Shown here in pieces: positions 1 to 7,437 of a stretch of 41,618 bases of DNA (positions are counted from its first letter, which is position 1; every line of letters begins with the position of its first letter). The position numbers were made by a program, and so were the translations under genes. The DNA is from a virus. Location of the stretch: positions 1 to 41,618 of the IMG/VR virus record IMGVR_UViG_3300042987_001913; one strand, given 5' to 3'. The notes under the pieces are model-generated. The model was given only the letters and a program-made list of their open reading frames with translations, did not search any database and was not told the origin of the DNA.

Positions 1-697
1 TAAACATCTGGATGTATGGCATCCCAGATGAGTCGACCATCGACTTATTCCAGTCCAGCAGCGCCAACGCATGTCCACCACCACCGCTGCGATAGGACTC
101 GATCTTGCCAAGGCTGTTCGGCTCCATCGTCGAGTTCCACCCAATGCCGATCACGACGCCACCGATGCCGTAAACCAACCACTGCAGAGTCTGCTCGTAG
201 CTTTCAAGTCTGACATAGCTACTCAGCGTGCGTTTCTTAGCGTCGTCATACGCAGCCTGACTAAAGTCGGTGTAGTAGCGACCTGTATACGGTGCCAGTT
301 CTTCAAGGCAGCTCCCGCGTTTTTGCGAGGCTCTGGCGCCGCCTTCAATGGTCGATCCGCGATCGCCGCGAATGCCATCCTCTTGCTGGCTTGTGATGTA
401 GGCAAACTGCCTTGATAGCTGAATGATCGCGCCCTCGGTCTGGCGGTAGATTGCGACTTCCTCCGCTGAGGTTCTTGCATGACCCTGGCAGGCACCTTGT
501 TGCTTTTGATCCTCGATCTGTAGCCAGGCAGCGACGCCTTGCGAGTCAGGAAGATCCTTCACGTTGACCGATGGCAGATCAAGGCCAAGACCTGAAAACG
601 TAGCGCAAAAAGTCTTTTCTTCAGGTGTGCGAATCAGACCATAGCTGTAATGGCCTTCATCCTCAACAATGGCGCGGTCTTGTTCGTAGATACTCAC
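1..697 (-). CDS. papain-like (C1 family) cysteine peptidase, C-terminus cut by window edge
   Basis: Reading the minus strand from a GTG at 697 gives 232 residues with no stop before the left edge. Around residues 63-74 the motif DQKQQGACQGHA matches the papain-family signature DQGxxGxCxGxA. Gln64 sits six residues before Cys70, the spacing of papain Gln19 and Cys25. GGGGHALALLDW at 205-216 supplies the catalytic His209. The third catalytic residue, the Asn of an NSWG-like motif, would be expected just past the edge and is not seen. The GTG overlaps the TGA of the upstream gene (GTGA), so translation is probably coupled. There is no signal peptide at this start. The target is unknown: a role in lysis, in virion maturation or against host proteins is possible. 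The family call is strong; the role is inference. Confidence 0.8.
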   Translation of the reverse strand, partial: MSIYEQDRAIVEDEGHYSYGLIRTPEEKTFCATFSGLGLDLPSVNVKDLPDSQGVAAWLQIEDQKQQGACQGHARTSAEEVAIYRQTEGAIIQLSRQFAYITSQQEDGIRGDRGSTIEGGARASQKRGSCLEELAPYTGRYYTDFSQAAYDDAKKRTLSSYVRLESYEQTLQWLVYGIGGVVIGIGWNSTMEPNSLGKIESYRSGGGGHALALLDWNKSMVDSSGMPYIQMF

Positions 698-1389
698 TTT
701 GCGAGACTCCTGAAACCGGAACCGATCTCGCGAAAGATTGCAGCCGCATCACCAGGGAGCTGACCTGTGCCAAGTCGCGGCGCCATCACGTTAGCCATCG
801 CCTGCTTGAATGCCGATCGAGTAGCCGCGTCTAGAGTGTTTGAGGCCTTGCTGGCATCCTCGACTGTCTTGAAGTCTTTGACGCCGGCTGCTAGCAGATC
901 CATGTCATGCGCCATCGCGTTGACATACTCGGCCATCGCTTTGCGTGCTTCACGAGATAGCACCGACAGCTCGTCTACAGGGAACGGCTCGACGCGATCG
1001 TCTGTCAGTTCAATCAGCGTTTCTTCGGATGCGATGCCACGCTCAGGGTCAAAAGCAGAGAACTCAACGACGTACTTTCCGGCGGGAGTGCCACTCTTGA
1101 AGCGATAGACGTTCGGAGAAACCTCATCGAGGCTTACCCGCTGCAGGTCCGGTATACGTCGTGCTTTCATCTGGCTGAACTTGTAAGGCACGACAGTCTC
1201 GACGTTGATCGTTGTTTCGACATGATCGATTCGCGGCCTACTGGACACAGACGCGACGACAGCACCGTTGACGATCTGCGGATTCTCAAAGCCGGTCCAG
1301 TACGCCAGACGGCTCTCGGTAATCTTGACCTGTGCCGAGGCCAGCTCCGCGACGACCAGTACCAGAACAATCGCCATCCACCGCGCCAT
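694..1389 (-). CDS. secreted protein of unknown function (signal peptide)
   Basis: A 231-aa protein. Residues 1-19 form a clear Sec signal peptide: Arg near the start, a hydrophobic run (MAIVLVLVVA) and a small-residue site at ASA-Q. The mature part starts with a beta-rich region around residues 20-130, including FKSGTPAGKYVVEFSAFD, which resembles an Ig-like or PKD-like strand pattern. A helical C-terminal half follows. There are no Cys residues in the mature part and no catalytic motif that I recognise. The start is supported by CGGAGG six bases before ATG. It lies between a small unknown gene (11 bp upstream) and the papain-like peptidase (4-nt overlap), so the three are probably co-expressed. 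Export of this protein beside a peptidase suggests a job at the cell envelope, such as lysis or exclusion, but this is inference. Confidence 0.7.
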   Translation of the reverse strand: MARWMAIVLVLVVAELASAQVKITESRLAYWTGFENPQIVNGAVVASVSSRPRIDHVETTINVETVVPYKFSQMKARRIPDLQRVSLDEVSPNVYRFKSGTPAGKYVVEFSAFDPERGIASEETLIELTDDRVEPFPVDELSVLSREARKAMAEYVNAMAHDMDLLAAGVKDFKTVEDASKASNTLDAATRSAFKQAMANVMAPRLGTGQLPGDAAAIFREIGSGFRSLAK

Positions 1390-1400
1390 GACAGCCTCCG

Positions 1401-1700
1401 TTACAATCGCTCAGCCACTATTTTGTCGTAAACGATTCCGACCAGCTCGAGCCACCAGACACGCAGTTGCGAATCAACTACGGGCTCGACGGCATCTGGC
1501 ACGTATGGCAGGTCGTATGGCGCGACATACTTGTCGAAAGCGATCGCTGCAGCATCGAGAACAGCTTGCCGATCGGGAATTGAGATCGCGGATATTAACC
1601 GATCTTCAATCAGCTGCTGCAATCGATCAAGGAAGAATCCAGCGGTAGGCCGCGACACAGACTCGAGCGGCAGCTCGAACAACAAAGCTTTGTCCGACAT
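1401..1700 (-). CDS. small hypothetical protein
   Basis: A 99-aa protein starting MSDKALLFELPLES. This ATG was chosen over a longer reading because AAGGGA lies about ten bases upstream and the extra N-terminal residues would run back through a probable terminator. It is mostly helical, with many Asp and Leu residues and a hydrophobic C-terminal stretch (LRVWWLELVGIVYDKI) that is too polar to be a sure membrane span. I do not recognise the family. It lies 11 bp upstream of the secreted-protein gene in the same direction and just after the hairpin at 1719-1767, so it may be the first gene of a separately controlled three-gene unit. Confidence 0.55.
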   Translation of the reverse strand: MSDKALLFELPLESVSRPTAGFFLDRLQQLIEDRLISAISIPDRQAVLDAAAIAFDKYVAPYDLPYVPDAVEPVVDSQLRVWWLELVGIVYDKIVAERL

Positions 1701-1718
1701 CGACGCATTCCCTTGGTA

Positions 1719-1767
1719 AGAAAATGCCCCGCCACCGTTGGTTAGGTTGCTGTCGCGATGGCGGGGC
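1719..1767 (-). terminator. probable intrinsic terminator, minus strand
   Basis: Arms 1726-1737 and 1756-1767 pair over 12 bp on the minus-strand RNA (GCCCCGCCATCG with CGGTGGCGGGGC, one G-U pair), around an 18-base loop. They are followed by ATTTTCTT. The hairpin lies between the zinc-ribbon gene and the 99-aa gene, so it would separate the membrane protein/zinc ribbon pair from the downstream peptidase unit. The T-tract is short and the loop is long, so partial readthrough is likely. Confidence 0.55.
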
Positions 1768-1809
1768 GCGCGGAGACACTCGCGCAAGATAGCAACTCAG
1801 CGGAGATAC

Positions 1810-2004
1810 TCAATCTTTTGATTGGCAAGCTGGCGAAGCACTGGCAGATGTAGATTGATTAGCGACAAAAACGCGCTCGTACGTGTAGATTTTTTTCGCG
1901 CCGCAGTGCCGGCAGACTCGCTCGCGCAGGACGCCATCTGCAGTCTTGCGAGTGTGAAGCACTTCAGTGCTTGCTGATTTGCATACAGGGCAAGTTATCC
2001 CCAC
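1810..2004 (-). CDS. small zinc-ribbon protein
   Basis: A 64-aa protein starting at GTG 2004, with an excellent AGGAGGTT six bases upstream. Residues 5-34 carry two CxxC pairs (CPVC and CRHC), with the spacing of a treble-clef zinc ribbon and an intervening TRKTADGVLRERV. The pattern resembles the N-terminal ribbon of NrdR and of Ogr/Delta-type phage late activators. The C-terminal part (QSTSASASPAC) is low-complexity. A DNA- or RNA-polymerase-binding role would fit the family resemblance, but nothing here proves it. It overlaps the end of the upstream small membrane-protein gene by 10 nt. Confidence 0.65.
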   Translation of the reverse strand: MGITCPVCKSASTEVLHTRKTADGVLRERVCRHCGAKKIYTYERVFVANQSTSASASPACQSKD

Positions 2005-2168
2005 TCGTCAACCTCCTCATCTCGCGAGATCCATCCGCAGCCGTAACCCAGAGCAAACGTACCGAGACTAATCATCACCACTGAAGCTGCTGGCGGATCG
2101 GGCCTGGCTGACCAGACTACGCCGGCAAACAACAACACTATGCCTGTTGCGATGGCGAGCCTGTGCAT
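1995..2168 (-). CDS. 57-aa membrane protein, holin-like candidate
   Basis: The minus strand from ATG 2168 to TAA 1995 encodes 57 residues. GGAGA lies about seven bases before the start. Two hydrophobic segments are visible: residues 4-20 (LAIATGIVLLFAGVVWS) and 28-47 (ASVVMISLGTFALGYGCGWI). They are joined by a short polar turn (ARPDPP), and an acidic tail follows (RDEEVDEW). Two short helices, small size and a charged tail are typical of phage holins, but many small phage membrane proteins look the same. It overlaps the zinc-ribbon gene by 10 nt and lies upstream of the secreted protein and peptidase, where a lysis gene would make sense. The coding call rests on the RBS and the amphipathic pattern. 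Confidence 0.6.
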   Translation of the reverse strand: MHRLAIATGIVLLFAGVVWSARPDPPAASVVMISLGTFALGYGCGWISRDEEVDEWG

Positions 2169-2251
2169 CGATCGATCTCCATATCAACAGGACGCCACTG
2201 TCTAAAACACAATTTCAAACGCCTTTTCCCGATCTAAAACATCATGAAACG

Positions 2252-2815
2252 CTATTGATACAAAACGATCGGCAATATATCCCATCCGTTCAAAATCGCT
2301 TTTGGCGAGCCTACCCAACCGACATTTCCTTCAACGTGCCATATTTCATACCAAGGCTCAATCATTTCCAGATAATTTTGATAACTCCAGCCAGGCTTAT
2401 CGCCTTTTTTTACTTCATCCAATTCATTGACAAGCTGATAAAATGGCGTTGCCATACCTGGGCCACGATCAAACCTTTGGAACCATCCCGCTAAAACCGC
2501 AAAAGTCGCATCTTGATGGTACATCATGGCGGAAAATGGTATGCGTATTATTGCGTCTACGTATTTAAGAATTACTCCATCTCTCTTTCGATCGCGTTCC
2601 GCGTTGTGAAATGCTTTACCGTCGAGCTCTACAACAATTGCCTTGCCACTATCTTCAATAAACGCATCGACACGAAAGTTTTCAAATCGCTTTTGTGGTG
2701 TTGCTCCATCCTCTGACTTTGGTGTCTTTCGCAGATAATGCCAAAACATGCACTCCAGTTGCGAATCACAACCATTCCCACAATAGCAATCAAGTTGCGA
2801 CCAATCTTTTTTCAT
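2252..2815 (-). CDS. DUF559/Vsr-like PD-(D/E)XK endonuclease
   Basis: A 187-aa protein. Residues about 45-105 carry a restriction-endonuclease-like core: FRVDAFI (metal-binding Asp), then VVELDGKAFH (the E-x-DGK strand), then RDRKRDGVILKY and IIRIPF. This order matches the DUF559 and very-short-patch-repair nuclease families. An N-terminal Cys cluster (DCYCGNGCDSQLE) may bind zinc. The C-terminal third is Trp- and Tyr-rich and unrecognised. The gene lies downstream of RusA in the replication/recombination operon, so trimming of DNA intermediates or degradation of host DNA are both possible. No strong Shine-Dalgarno sequence is seen close to the ATG. Confidence 0.7.
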   Translation of the reverse strand: MKKDWSQLDCYCGNGCDSQLECMFWHYLRKTPKSEDGATPQKRFENFRVDAFIEDSGKAIVVELDGKAFHNAERDRKRDGVILKYVDAIIRIPFSAMMYHQDATFAVLAGWFQRFDRGPGMATPFYQLVNELDEVKKGDKPGWSYQNYLEMIEPWYEIWHVEGNVGWVGSPKAILNGWDILPIVLYQ

Positions 2816-2892
2816 AGCGTCACATCAACCTTCACTCCGTTACCTCCACGCCAACCTATCCCGCCATTCGTTCCGCCCGCAGTATGAATGCG

Positions 2893-3093
2893 TTAATCAT
2901 GCTTGCGGTCTTGCGTGTCAACAAAAGCAACAACATCCAGTGAAGTGTTCTCGTCGTAATGTTCACCGTTTTCGTGCCATGCTTCAAGCTTGCCATTGAC
3001 GTTTCCCCACCAGAGCCCGTCATCTGTTTGACCCCAAACCTCTGCGTCCCAGCTACTGCGTGTTTTCCAGTTTCCTTTTTCAATCTTGGGCAT
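2893..3093 (-). CDS. small acidic hypothetical protein
   Basis: A 66-aa protein rich in Trp, Asp, Glu and Asn (for example DAEVWGQTDDGLWWGNVNGK). It has no Cys and no recognised motif. The start ATG lies 14 nt inside the end of the RusA gene, matching the compact overlaps in this operon. Another frame over the same bases is basic and Thr-rich and looks like a shadow. The acidic Trp-rich composition recalls small DNA-mimic or nuclease-inhibitor proteins of phages, but that is only a resemblance. Confidence 0.5.
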   Translation of the reverse strand: MPKIEKGNWKTRSSWDAEVWGQTDDGLWWGNVNGKLEAWHENGEHYDENTSLDVVAFVDTQDRKHD

Positions 3094-3589
3094 AAATCGT
3101 TACCTCCACTCTCTCAGCGGCCTCAGTCCAATACTTTCCGGTGTACCCTGCGTAGCACCAGACTTGTTTGTCGTCGCGCCACACCTGGCCGGTAATCGCG
3201 TCCTCGAGGGCTCGGATCAATTTGGCAAGGTCTGGGGTTTGCAGATGCAGCCTCGGCGCACTCGCCTTGAGCCCATTGGCGCCGTAATGCGATTTCGGGC
3301 GTGCGAAAAAAAACTTGCACCCGAGGATGATTGGCCCAGCCAACAAGGGCTTGCCTCCGTACGCCGCAGCTGCCATCGCGCGTACTTCCGCCATCCACTG
3401 GCCGGAGTTTTTGTTTGCGTCCATCGCGTACGTGCATACTCTCCCATTCGCCATGACTGGTTTGCCGTTGCGATAGATCACCATGGCACGCTTCGAGCCT
3501 CTCTGTTGCGGTCTTCCGTAGACGGTGAAATTCAACTTCGCATCAAAGATTTGCTGTGTCAGCGGTTCCCAGATTCGTTTGTTTTCCAT
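3080..3589 (-). CDS. rusA: RusA-type Holliday-junction resolvase
   Basis: A 169-aa protein with the RusA fold signature. The N-terminal strand LNFTVYGRPQQRGSKRA is followed by the catalytic stretch TPDLAKLIRALEDAITGQVW and then RDDKQV. These supply the conserved Asp, Lys and paired Asp residues that bind Mg in RusA. RusA dimers cut four-way junctions made during phage recombination and replication. It is longer than lambdoid RusA (about 120 aa) because of an insert at residues 40-80. AGGAGGAG lies about 14 bases before the ATG, which is rather distant. It follows the replication genes and fits a RecT/YqaJ/RusA recombination set. Confidence 0.85.
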   Translation of the reverse strand: MENKRIWEPLTQQIFDAKLNFTVYGRPQQRGSKRAMVIYRNGKPVMANGRVCTYAMDANKNSGQWMAEVRAMAAAAYGGKPLLAGPIILGCKFFFARPKSHYGANGLKASAPRLHLQTPDLAKLIRALEDAITGQVWRDDKQVWCYAGYTGKYWTEAAERVEVTIYAQD

Positions 3590-3621
3590 GGTTTACAAGT
3601 GGCTCCTCCTGGGCCTGTCAA

Positions 3622-4236
3622 CTAACTGGTTGGTAACGCGCGAAATGCCAACTGAATCTCTCGAGTTGCGCCGGCCAGCTTCGGCTGAGCTGCACGATCA
3701 GGCGAACACGCAATTCTGCGAGGAACTGGATCGCCAACAACTCCGCCAGTAGCTTCAGCGACCGATATACCTGGCAATGGCTCGCAGGCCTCACCAGTCA
3801 CACCGCCGGCCAGTAGTGCGGTATATGTTTTGAGAAAATCAAGCCGCACCCACTTCTCTGATTCTGCATCGCCAAAGCGCTGCAAGAACGAAGGCCAGCC
3901 GCCAAGGCTGCGTATGCTGGCGTTCACAAGCTTGTCGCCAAAATCGATATGCTTGTACGGACCAAGCGGCACAGCTGCCATCACATCCGACCAAGCGGCA
4001 ATTGCGCGTTGCTCACCGGTCTGCTCGCCGGCAAATCTCCGCAACTCCACAGGCCGCGGCAATCGATCTGCTGATCGGATGGCGGTCGCAACTGCAGCTT
4101 GAACACTCTCAAGCGGCAAATCGTTCAACCCGAGCCAATAGCCGTACAATGTCGGCTTGGTTGCCTGCTGCCCAAATGTCTCGAGCAAGGCTGCCATGGC
4201 TATCGAAAACGGTCCTTTGTCATCGGGATCACGCAT
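3622..4236 (-). CDS. phage replication accessory protein (helicase-loader-like)
   Basis: A 204-aa protein starting MRDPDDKGPFSIAMAALLE at 4236. This start gives an 8-nt overlap with the upstream replication gene (shared bases ATGCGTGA). The longer open frame reaching 4437 is only the shadow of that gene. The N-terminal half (TFGQQATKPTLYGYWLGLNDLPLESVQAAV) is a helical repeat like the N-terminal domains of phage helicase loaders and of DUF6475-type phage proteins, where residues such as Y-W-L and a following LPRP are common. No P-loop is visible. It directly follows the wHTH replication initiator-like gene, which supports a role in helicase loading. Confidence 0.55.
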   Translation of the reverse strand: MRDPDDKGPFSIAMAALLETFGQQATKPTLYGYWLGLNDLPLESVQAAVATAIRSADRLPRPVELRRFAGEQTGEQRAIAAWSDVMAAVPLGPYKHIDFGDKLVNASIRSLGGWPSFLQRFGDAESEKWVRLDFLKTYTALLAGGVTGEACEPLPGISVAEATGGVVGDPVPRRIACSPDRAAQPKLAGATREIQLAFRALPTS

Positions 4237-5125
4237 CGCCAACAAACTCCTCGATTGCACGCTTCGTTCCGGCCACACGCATGTCGGCAAATGTTTCACG
4301 CTGCGGCTTGCTGCGATTGGCGTACTTACCCTCAAGTAGCTTTGTGACCGAGTCAGGCCGCAAGAACCACTCGAAGTCTGCCACCCAGCCGCGATCGTTG
4401 ACTCCTCTGCAGAAGTCGCTCTCAGACGCCCTAGCAATCGCTCTACGCCAGTGCTCGAGCCAAAATCGATCCTTGAGCCGTTGGCTCAGCGCAGCCCTCC
4501 GCTTGCTTGTTAGCTTGCAATACTGCTGCATGGCCTGATTCCAAGCCGATAGCACCTCCTGGTGAGCAAGGGGTCCAGCGGCGTCAGCCGCGTTCGACTC
4601 CCCCTCTTCAAGGATAGGCTTGGCCTGGTTAGGGTTTGGGCTAGGCTTGGCTAGGCTAGGCTTGGCTTGGTCACGCGAGGCGCCGCCTTCTGCCGTAGGC
4701 TCTGTAATGGCTTCTGCAGTAGGCTCTGCAATAGGCTCTGCAGTAGACACTCCCCCAGATTTAGCGGTACCCTGCGGCAGTTGCCCTCGGTATTCAGCCA
4801 AGAAATCCAGGTTCAGTTTTTGAAGTTTCAGCTTCACCCACTGCTCACAGTGTTCGTGCCAGTCGTGGACGCGGAGCCTGTGATTCTCGCTCTTGTCGAC
4901 CCAACCAGACTCAACTAACGCAGTAATAAACTCCTCTGGAGACCCAGTCCACTCACAGGCTCTTGAGATAGCGCCGTCTCGATGCTTCCCTATGTCGCCT
5001 TGAGGCGCATACTGCGCCGTAAAGTCAAATAGCAGCGTCACGACGCCTATGGCCTGCGCCCTCGTCACATCAAGCCGGCTCGCAAGGTCCAGCATCTTCG
5101 GATGATTCAACGCATCACGCTTCAT
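4229..5125 (-). CDS. replisome-organiser-like replication initiation protein
   Basis: A 298-aa protein. Residues 1-105 match the N-terminal winged-helix domain of phage replication initiators: MKRDALNHPKMLDLASRLDV, then LFDFTAQYAPQGDIG, then the WVDKSENHRLRVHDWHEH end. A low-complexity linker of EPTAE- and QAKP-type repeats follows (about 130-175). The C-terminal domain (about 190-298) includes RAALSQRLKDRFWLEHWRRA and WVADFEWFLRPDSVTKLLEG, typical of DnaD/DUF1376-type phage replication proteins. It probably binds the phage origin and recruits the host helicase, together with the next gene. The RBS AAAGGAA lies about eight bases before the ATG. Confidence 0.7.
   Translation of the reverse strand: MKRDALNHPKMLDLASRLDVTRAQAIGVVTLLFDFTAQYAPQGDIGKHRDGAISRACEWTGSPEEFITALVESGWVDKSENHRLRVHDWHEHCEQWVKLKLQKLNLDFLAEYRGQLPQGTAKSGGVSTAEPIAEPTAEAITEPTAEGGASRDQAKPSLAKPSPNPNQAKPILEEGESNAADAAGPLAHQEVLSAWNQAMQQYCKLTSKRRAALSQRLKDRFWLEHWRRAIARASESDFCRGVNDRGWVADFEWFLRPDSVTKLLEGKYANRSKPQRETFADMRVAGTKRAIEEFVGDA
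4614..4748 (-). repeat. short tandem coding repeats in the replication protein linker
   Basis: On the plus strand two groups of near-repeats are visible: GGCTTGGCTA-type units at 4614-4675 and TAGGCTCTGCA-type units at 4690-4748. They encode Q/A-K-P and A-E-P-(T/I) repeats in the linker between the wHTH and C-terminal domains. Similar flexible linkers occur in lambda O, where the origin iterons lie inside the gene. These units are therefore also candidate initiator-binding sites, though they could simply be linker coding. Confidence 0.5.
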
Positions 5126-5162
5126 GCGGCAATTCCTTTTAGCGCCTTTTCAAACACAATTT

Positions 5163-5516
5163 TTAGAACAGCATCCCCTGCACGGCCTCGGCATCCTCAA
5201 CAACCTGACTGAACGTGCGACCAGGCTTCGGTTCTTCCGAAACCCACTGCCACACATGGACAGGCCTGCCGTAGTCGCCAATCACATGCTCCTCGCACTT
5301 GCGCAAAACTCCTGCCCGGGTCAAATTGCTGATCGCTCGCCTAACACTCGTTAAAGGCGCGTCTGACAACACACGATCACGTACTTGCTCGGGCGACAGC
5401 CGAGCCGGAAAGCTCGCGCAGAACAGGTCGAGTACAATCGCCTCTTGCCCCTGAGCTTTACGCTCGTATTCTGCGCGAGTCCCGGCATCGACTGCTGTAG
5501 TGTGGTGGTAGTTCAT
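5163..5516 (-). CDS. winged-helix DNA-binding protein
   Basis: A 117-aa protein starting MNYHHTTAVD. An alternative TTG start seven codons upstream is possible. Residues about 25-105 make one winged-helix domain: QEAIVLDLFCASFPARLSPE, then LTSVRRAISNLTRAGVLRK as recognition helix, then a wing ending RPVHVWQWV. The pattern is like phage wHTH proteins that act in replication control or transcription. It lies between the RecT operon segment and the replication initiator, three bases after the preceding stop. Confidence 0.6.
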   Translation of the reverse strand: MNYHHTTAVDAGTRAEYERKAQGQEAIVLDLFCASFPARLSPEQVRDRVLSDAPLTSVRRAISNLTRAGVLRKCEEHVIGDYGRPVHVWQWVSEEPKPGRTFSQVVEDAEAVQGMLF

Positions 5517-5518
5517 GA

Positions 5519-5746
5519 TTACTCGCGATTTAACCAATCGTCTTGAATCCTCACTGGCCGTGAAGCATCAAGTTGGTTCTGAACCACCTGCCTGTCGGCA
5601 TCGGAGAGGCCTGGGGATGATCCAGCACGCATTCCTGCCCAGAACGCACACCACAGAGCTTCGGAAATCTCCGGAGCTACTTCGGGAAAATACTTTGAAA
5701 CGAAATATTCAAAGCTCATGCGCACTGCGCCGGGCCTGGCTATCAC
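5519..5746 (-). CDS. small hypothetical protein in the recombination operon
   Basis: A 75-aa protein beginning at GTG 5746, with GGAGG seven bases upstream and a GTGA overlap with the end of recT. Both point to coupled translation. The core (MSFEYFVSKYFPEVAPEISEALWCAFWAGMRAG) is helical and aromatic. The tail (QNQLDASRPVRIQDDWLNRE) is polar. I do not recognise the family. Small proteins at this place in RecT/YqaJ operons are sometimes recombination modulators, but nothing here shows that. Confidence 0.6.
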   Translation of the reverse strand: MIARPGAVRMSFEYFVSKYFPEVAPEISEALWCAFWAGMRAGSSPGLSDADRQVVQNQLDASRPVRIQDDWLNRE

Positions 5747-6495
5747 GTTAAACCTCCGACAAGCTCAGGCTCGGAATCTTCAATCATGCCGGCAAGGCGA
5801 TCGGCTAAGACTTCGGTGCGAGGCTGTCCGCTAACCGGCTGGCGATCGGAGTATTCGATGCGCTCGAGGTCTTCCACGCTCACAGCCCCCAGCACTAAAT
5901 CAGGCATAAAGCGCCTGCACCACTTTGTGGCCCCAGAATAAAACAGCTTCTGCTCAGGGTCGCTTACCCACATCTTGTTATCTGACTTGACCTGGCCAAG
6001 CACCAAGCGAATCGCTTTGACGCCGCTCAGCTGCAGGTCGGTCGCAGTAGCAGCCTTGCCGGTACTCACATAGTCGCGGAGCAGTTGCTTGTCAGCTTCT
6101 GTCAGCTTGTGAGACGACCCATAGACGACTGCAGCCATCTTGTCGCCAGACCCGTCGTAGATCACTTGCAGGCCATCTACTAGGCCGCCGTGAGCAACAG
6201 CCAATGCTGCGTACAGTTTTCCCTGGAAACCAACTTTTCCGTGCACCGAGTAAGTCTCGCCGGCGACCATCTGGGCACTCATTCGCCACTTCTCCGCCAT
6301 GGTCACCACGCCGATACAGGTCGCGATAGTCTCTTGGTCATTTCGGCCAATCAGGTGCTTCGGCGTCCAGCTGCTTTTAGCTAGCGCCGTTGCCTCTCGT
6401 TGCGCCAACTCCCATCGCGTTTTCTGGAGTTCTGCGGCTTCCGATAGAACGATCGAGGTGCTGACAGGTGTCGAGTTTGCTGGAACGATACTCAT
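5743..6495 (-). CDS. recT: RecT/Bet-family single-strand annealing protein
   Basis: A 250-aa protein. It carries the RecT-family features: a helical N-terminus, IATCIGVVTMAEKWRMSAQM and GKVGFQGKLYAALAVAHGGL in the centre, and KLFYSGATKWCRRFMPDLVL near the C-terminus, the most diagnostic block of phage RecT/Bet-like proteins. Such proteins coat single strands made by the partner exonuclease and anneal homologous DNA. Its ATG overlaps the stop of the YqaJ exonuclease gene (ATGA), the classic exonuclease-annealase pair. The length is usual for the family. This pair could drive RecA-independent recombination or mosaic exchange. Confidence 0.85.
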   Translation of the reverse strand: MSIVPANSTPVSTSIVLSEAAELQKTRWELAQREATALAKSSWTPKHLIGRNDQETIATCIGVVTMAEKWRMSAQMVAGETYSVHGKVGFQGKLYAALAVAHGGLVDGLQVIYDGSGDKMAAVVYGSSHKLTEADKQLLRDYVSTGKAATATDLQLSGVKAIRLVLGQVKSDNKMWVSDPEQKLFYSGATKWCRRFMPDLVLGAVSVEDLERIEYSDRQPVSGQPRTEVLADRLAGMIEDSEPELVGGLT

Positions 6496-7430
6496 TTCTT
6501 GCCCCTTGGTTTGACGACTTGGATCTGACGATAGGTACTAGCTTCGACGGTGTAGGCTTTGCGCGATCGCTCGAAGTGCGTGAGTCGCGTGCCATCTGGT
6601 AACACTCCCTCTTCTGCATCGCCTAGCGCCAGTAGGATCTGTGAATCAACTGCTTCCAGCTGTTCGCGAAGACTCTTTTCCTGCTCCTTGAGAGATGCCC
6701 GCTGCTCCATCAGGCTCGCTTCTGCAGAAGTCAGCTCGATCGATTTGCCTGCTTCCTTCCGTAGTCGTTTGACTACGCTCAGTGCCGGCGGAGTCCGCAA
6801 TTCAGGCTCGATGCCGCGAACGATGTGCCTCTCCCACCAATCGGTGAGCATTGTCGTGAGCTGCGATGCAAGACGATCTGAGCGTTCGCACTGATACTTC
6901 ACCACGCCGCGACCGGCGATCAGGGCGAATAGGTATGCCATCTCAGCGCCAGTGCAAATCAATTGCGCGTGCAGCTGGCATAGGTAGTGATCCGGAACCT
7001 GATCGGTGAGCGCGTCACCCCAGTCACCCATGACTTTTCCAGTCAGACCAGTCGTCTTCGCTTCGACTGGCTCTCCGCTGCTGACAACCCTCGCGTCTAG
7101 TGTCGCGGCAAGTGGAAACTCGCGATGAACCACTCGCACGTTACGCTCAAGCAACCCAAGCTGATCTTCAGCCACATCCAGCACGCCAGATTCAAAGGCT
7201 TGACCAGCTCTAGTCGCATCGTTACCAGCCCAGTTGCTAACTTTACCGGTCTTATCAGCCCATACTTCCCAAGCTGTTTTCCAAGGGCTAATACCAAGGA
7301 TCGCCGCGACATCGCTAGCGCCTATTGCTCCGCGCCTTTGCTCGAGCCACTCCTGCCTTGCATCTACCGCCGGCGCCGCATTCGCCGGCAATCCATTTGC
7401 GTCAAAAACTTGCGGCTCTGCGATTGTCAT
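6492..7430 (-). CDS. YqaJ/lambda-exonuclease-family recombinase nuclease
   Basis: A 312-aa protein starting MTIAEPQVFDANG at 7430; AGGT lies just upstream, so the longer frame to 7487 was not used. Residues about 27-60 give EWLEQRRGAIGASDVAAILG and SPWKTAWEVW, the YqaJ entry motif. Later VEAKTTG (the catalytic E-x-K) and DHYLCQLHAQL complete the nuclease core. A coiled-coil region (about 220-275, SLMEQRASLKEQEKSLREQL) is near the C-terminus. The family digests one strand of double-stranded DNA ends, giving the substrate for RecT. The gene follows CsrA by seven bases and overlaps recT by four. Confidence 0.85.
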   Translation of the reverse strand: MTIAEPQVFDANGLPANAAPAVDARQEWLEQRRGAIGASDVAAILGISPWKTAWEVWADKTGKVSNWAGNDATRAGQAFESGVLDVAEDQLGLLERNVRVVHREFPLAATLDARVVSSGEPVEAKTTGLTGKVMGDWGDALTDQVPDHYLCQLHAQLICTGAEMAYLFALIAGRGVVKYQCERSDRLASQLTTMLTDWWERHIVRGIEPELRTPPALSVVKRLRKEAGKSIELTSAEASLMEQRASLKEQEKSLREQLEAVDSQILLALGDAEEGVLPDGTRLTHFERSRKAYTVEASTYRQIQVVKPRGKK

Positions 7431-7437
7431 AATGCAC

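Noticed and set aside
71-495. Open frames on both strands in the first 500 bases (90-114 aa)
   Set aside because: They are shadows of the papain-like peptidase frame, which has Q-C-H catalytic motifs and a coupled GTG start.
2856-3083. 75-aa minus-strand frame
   Set aside because: Its composition is Thr- and Lys-rich without pattern. The overlapping 66-aa frame starts inside the rusA end as other genes here do.
4237-4437. N-terminal extension of the replication accessory protein
   Set aside because: It overlaps the upstream initiator gene completely. The start at 4236 has the 8-nt overlap usual here.
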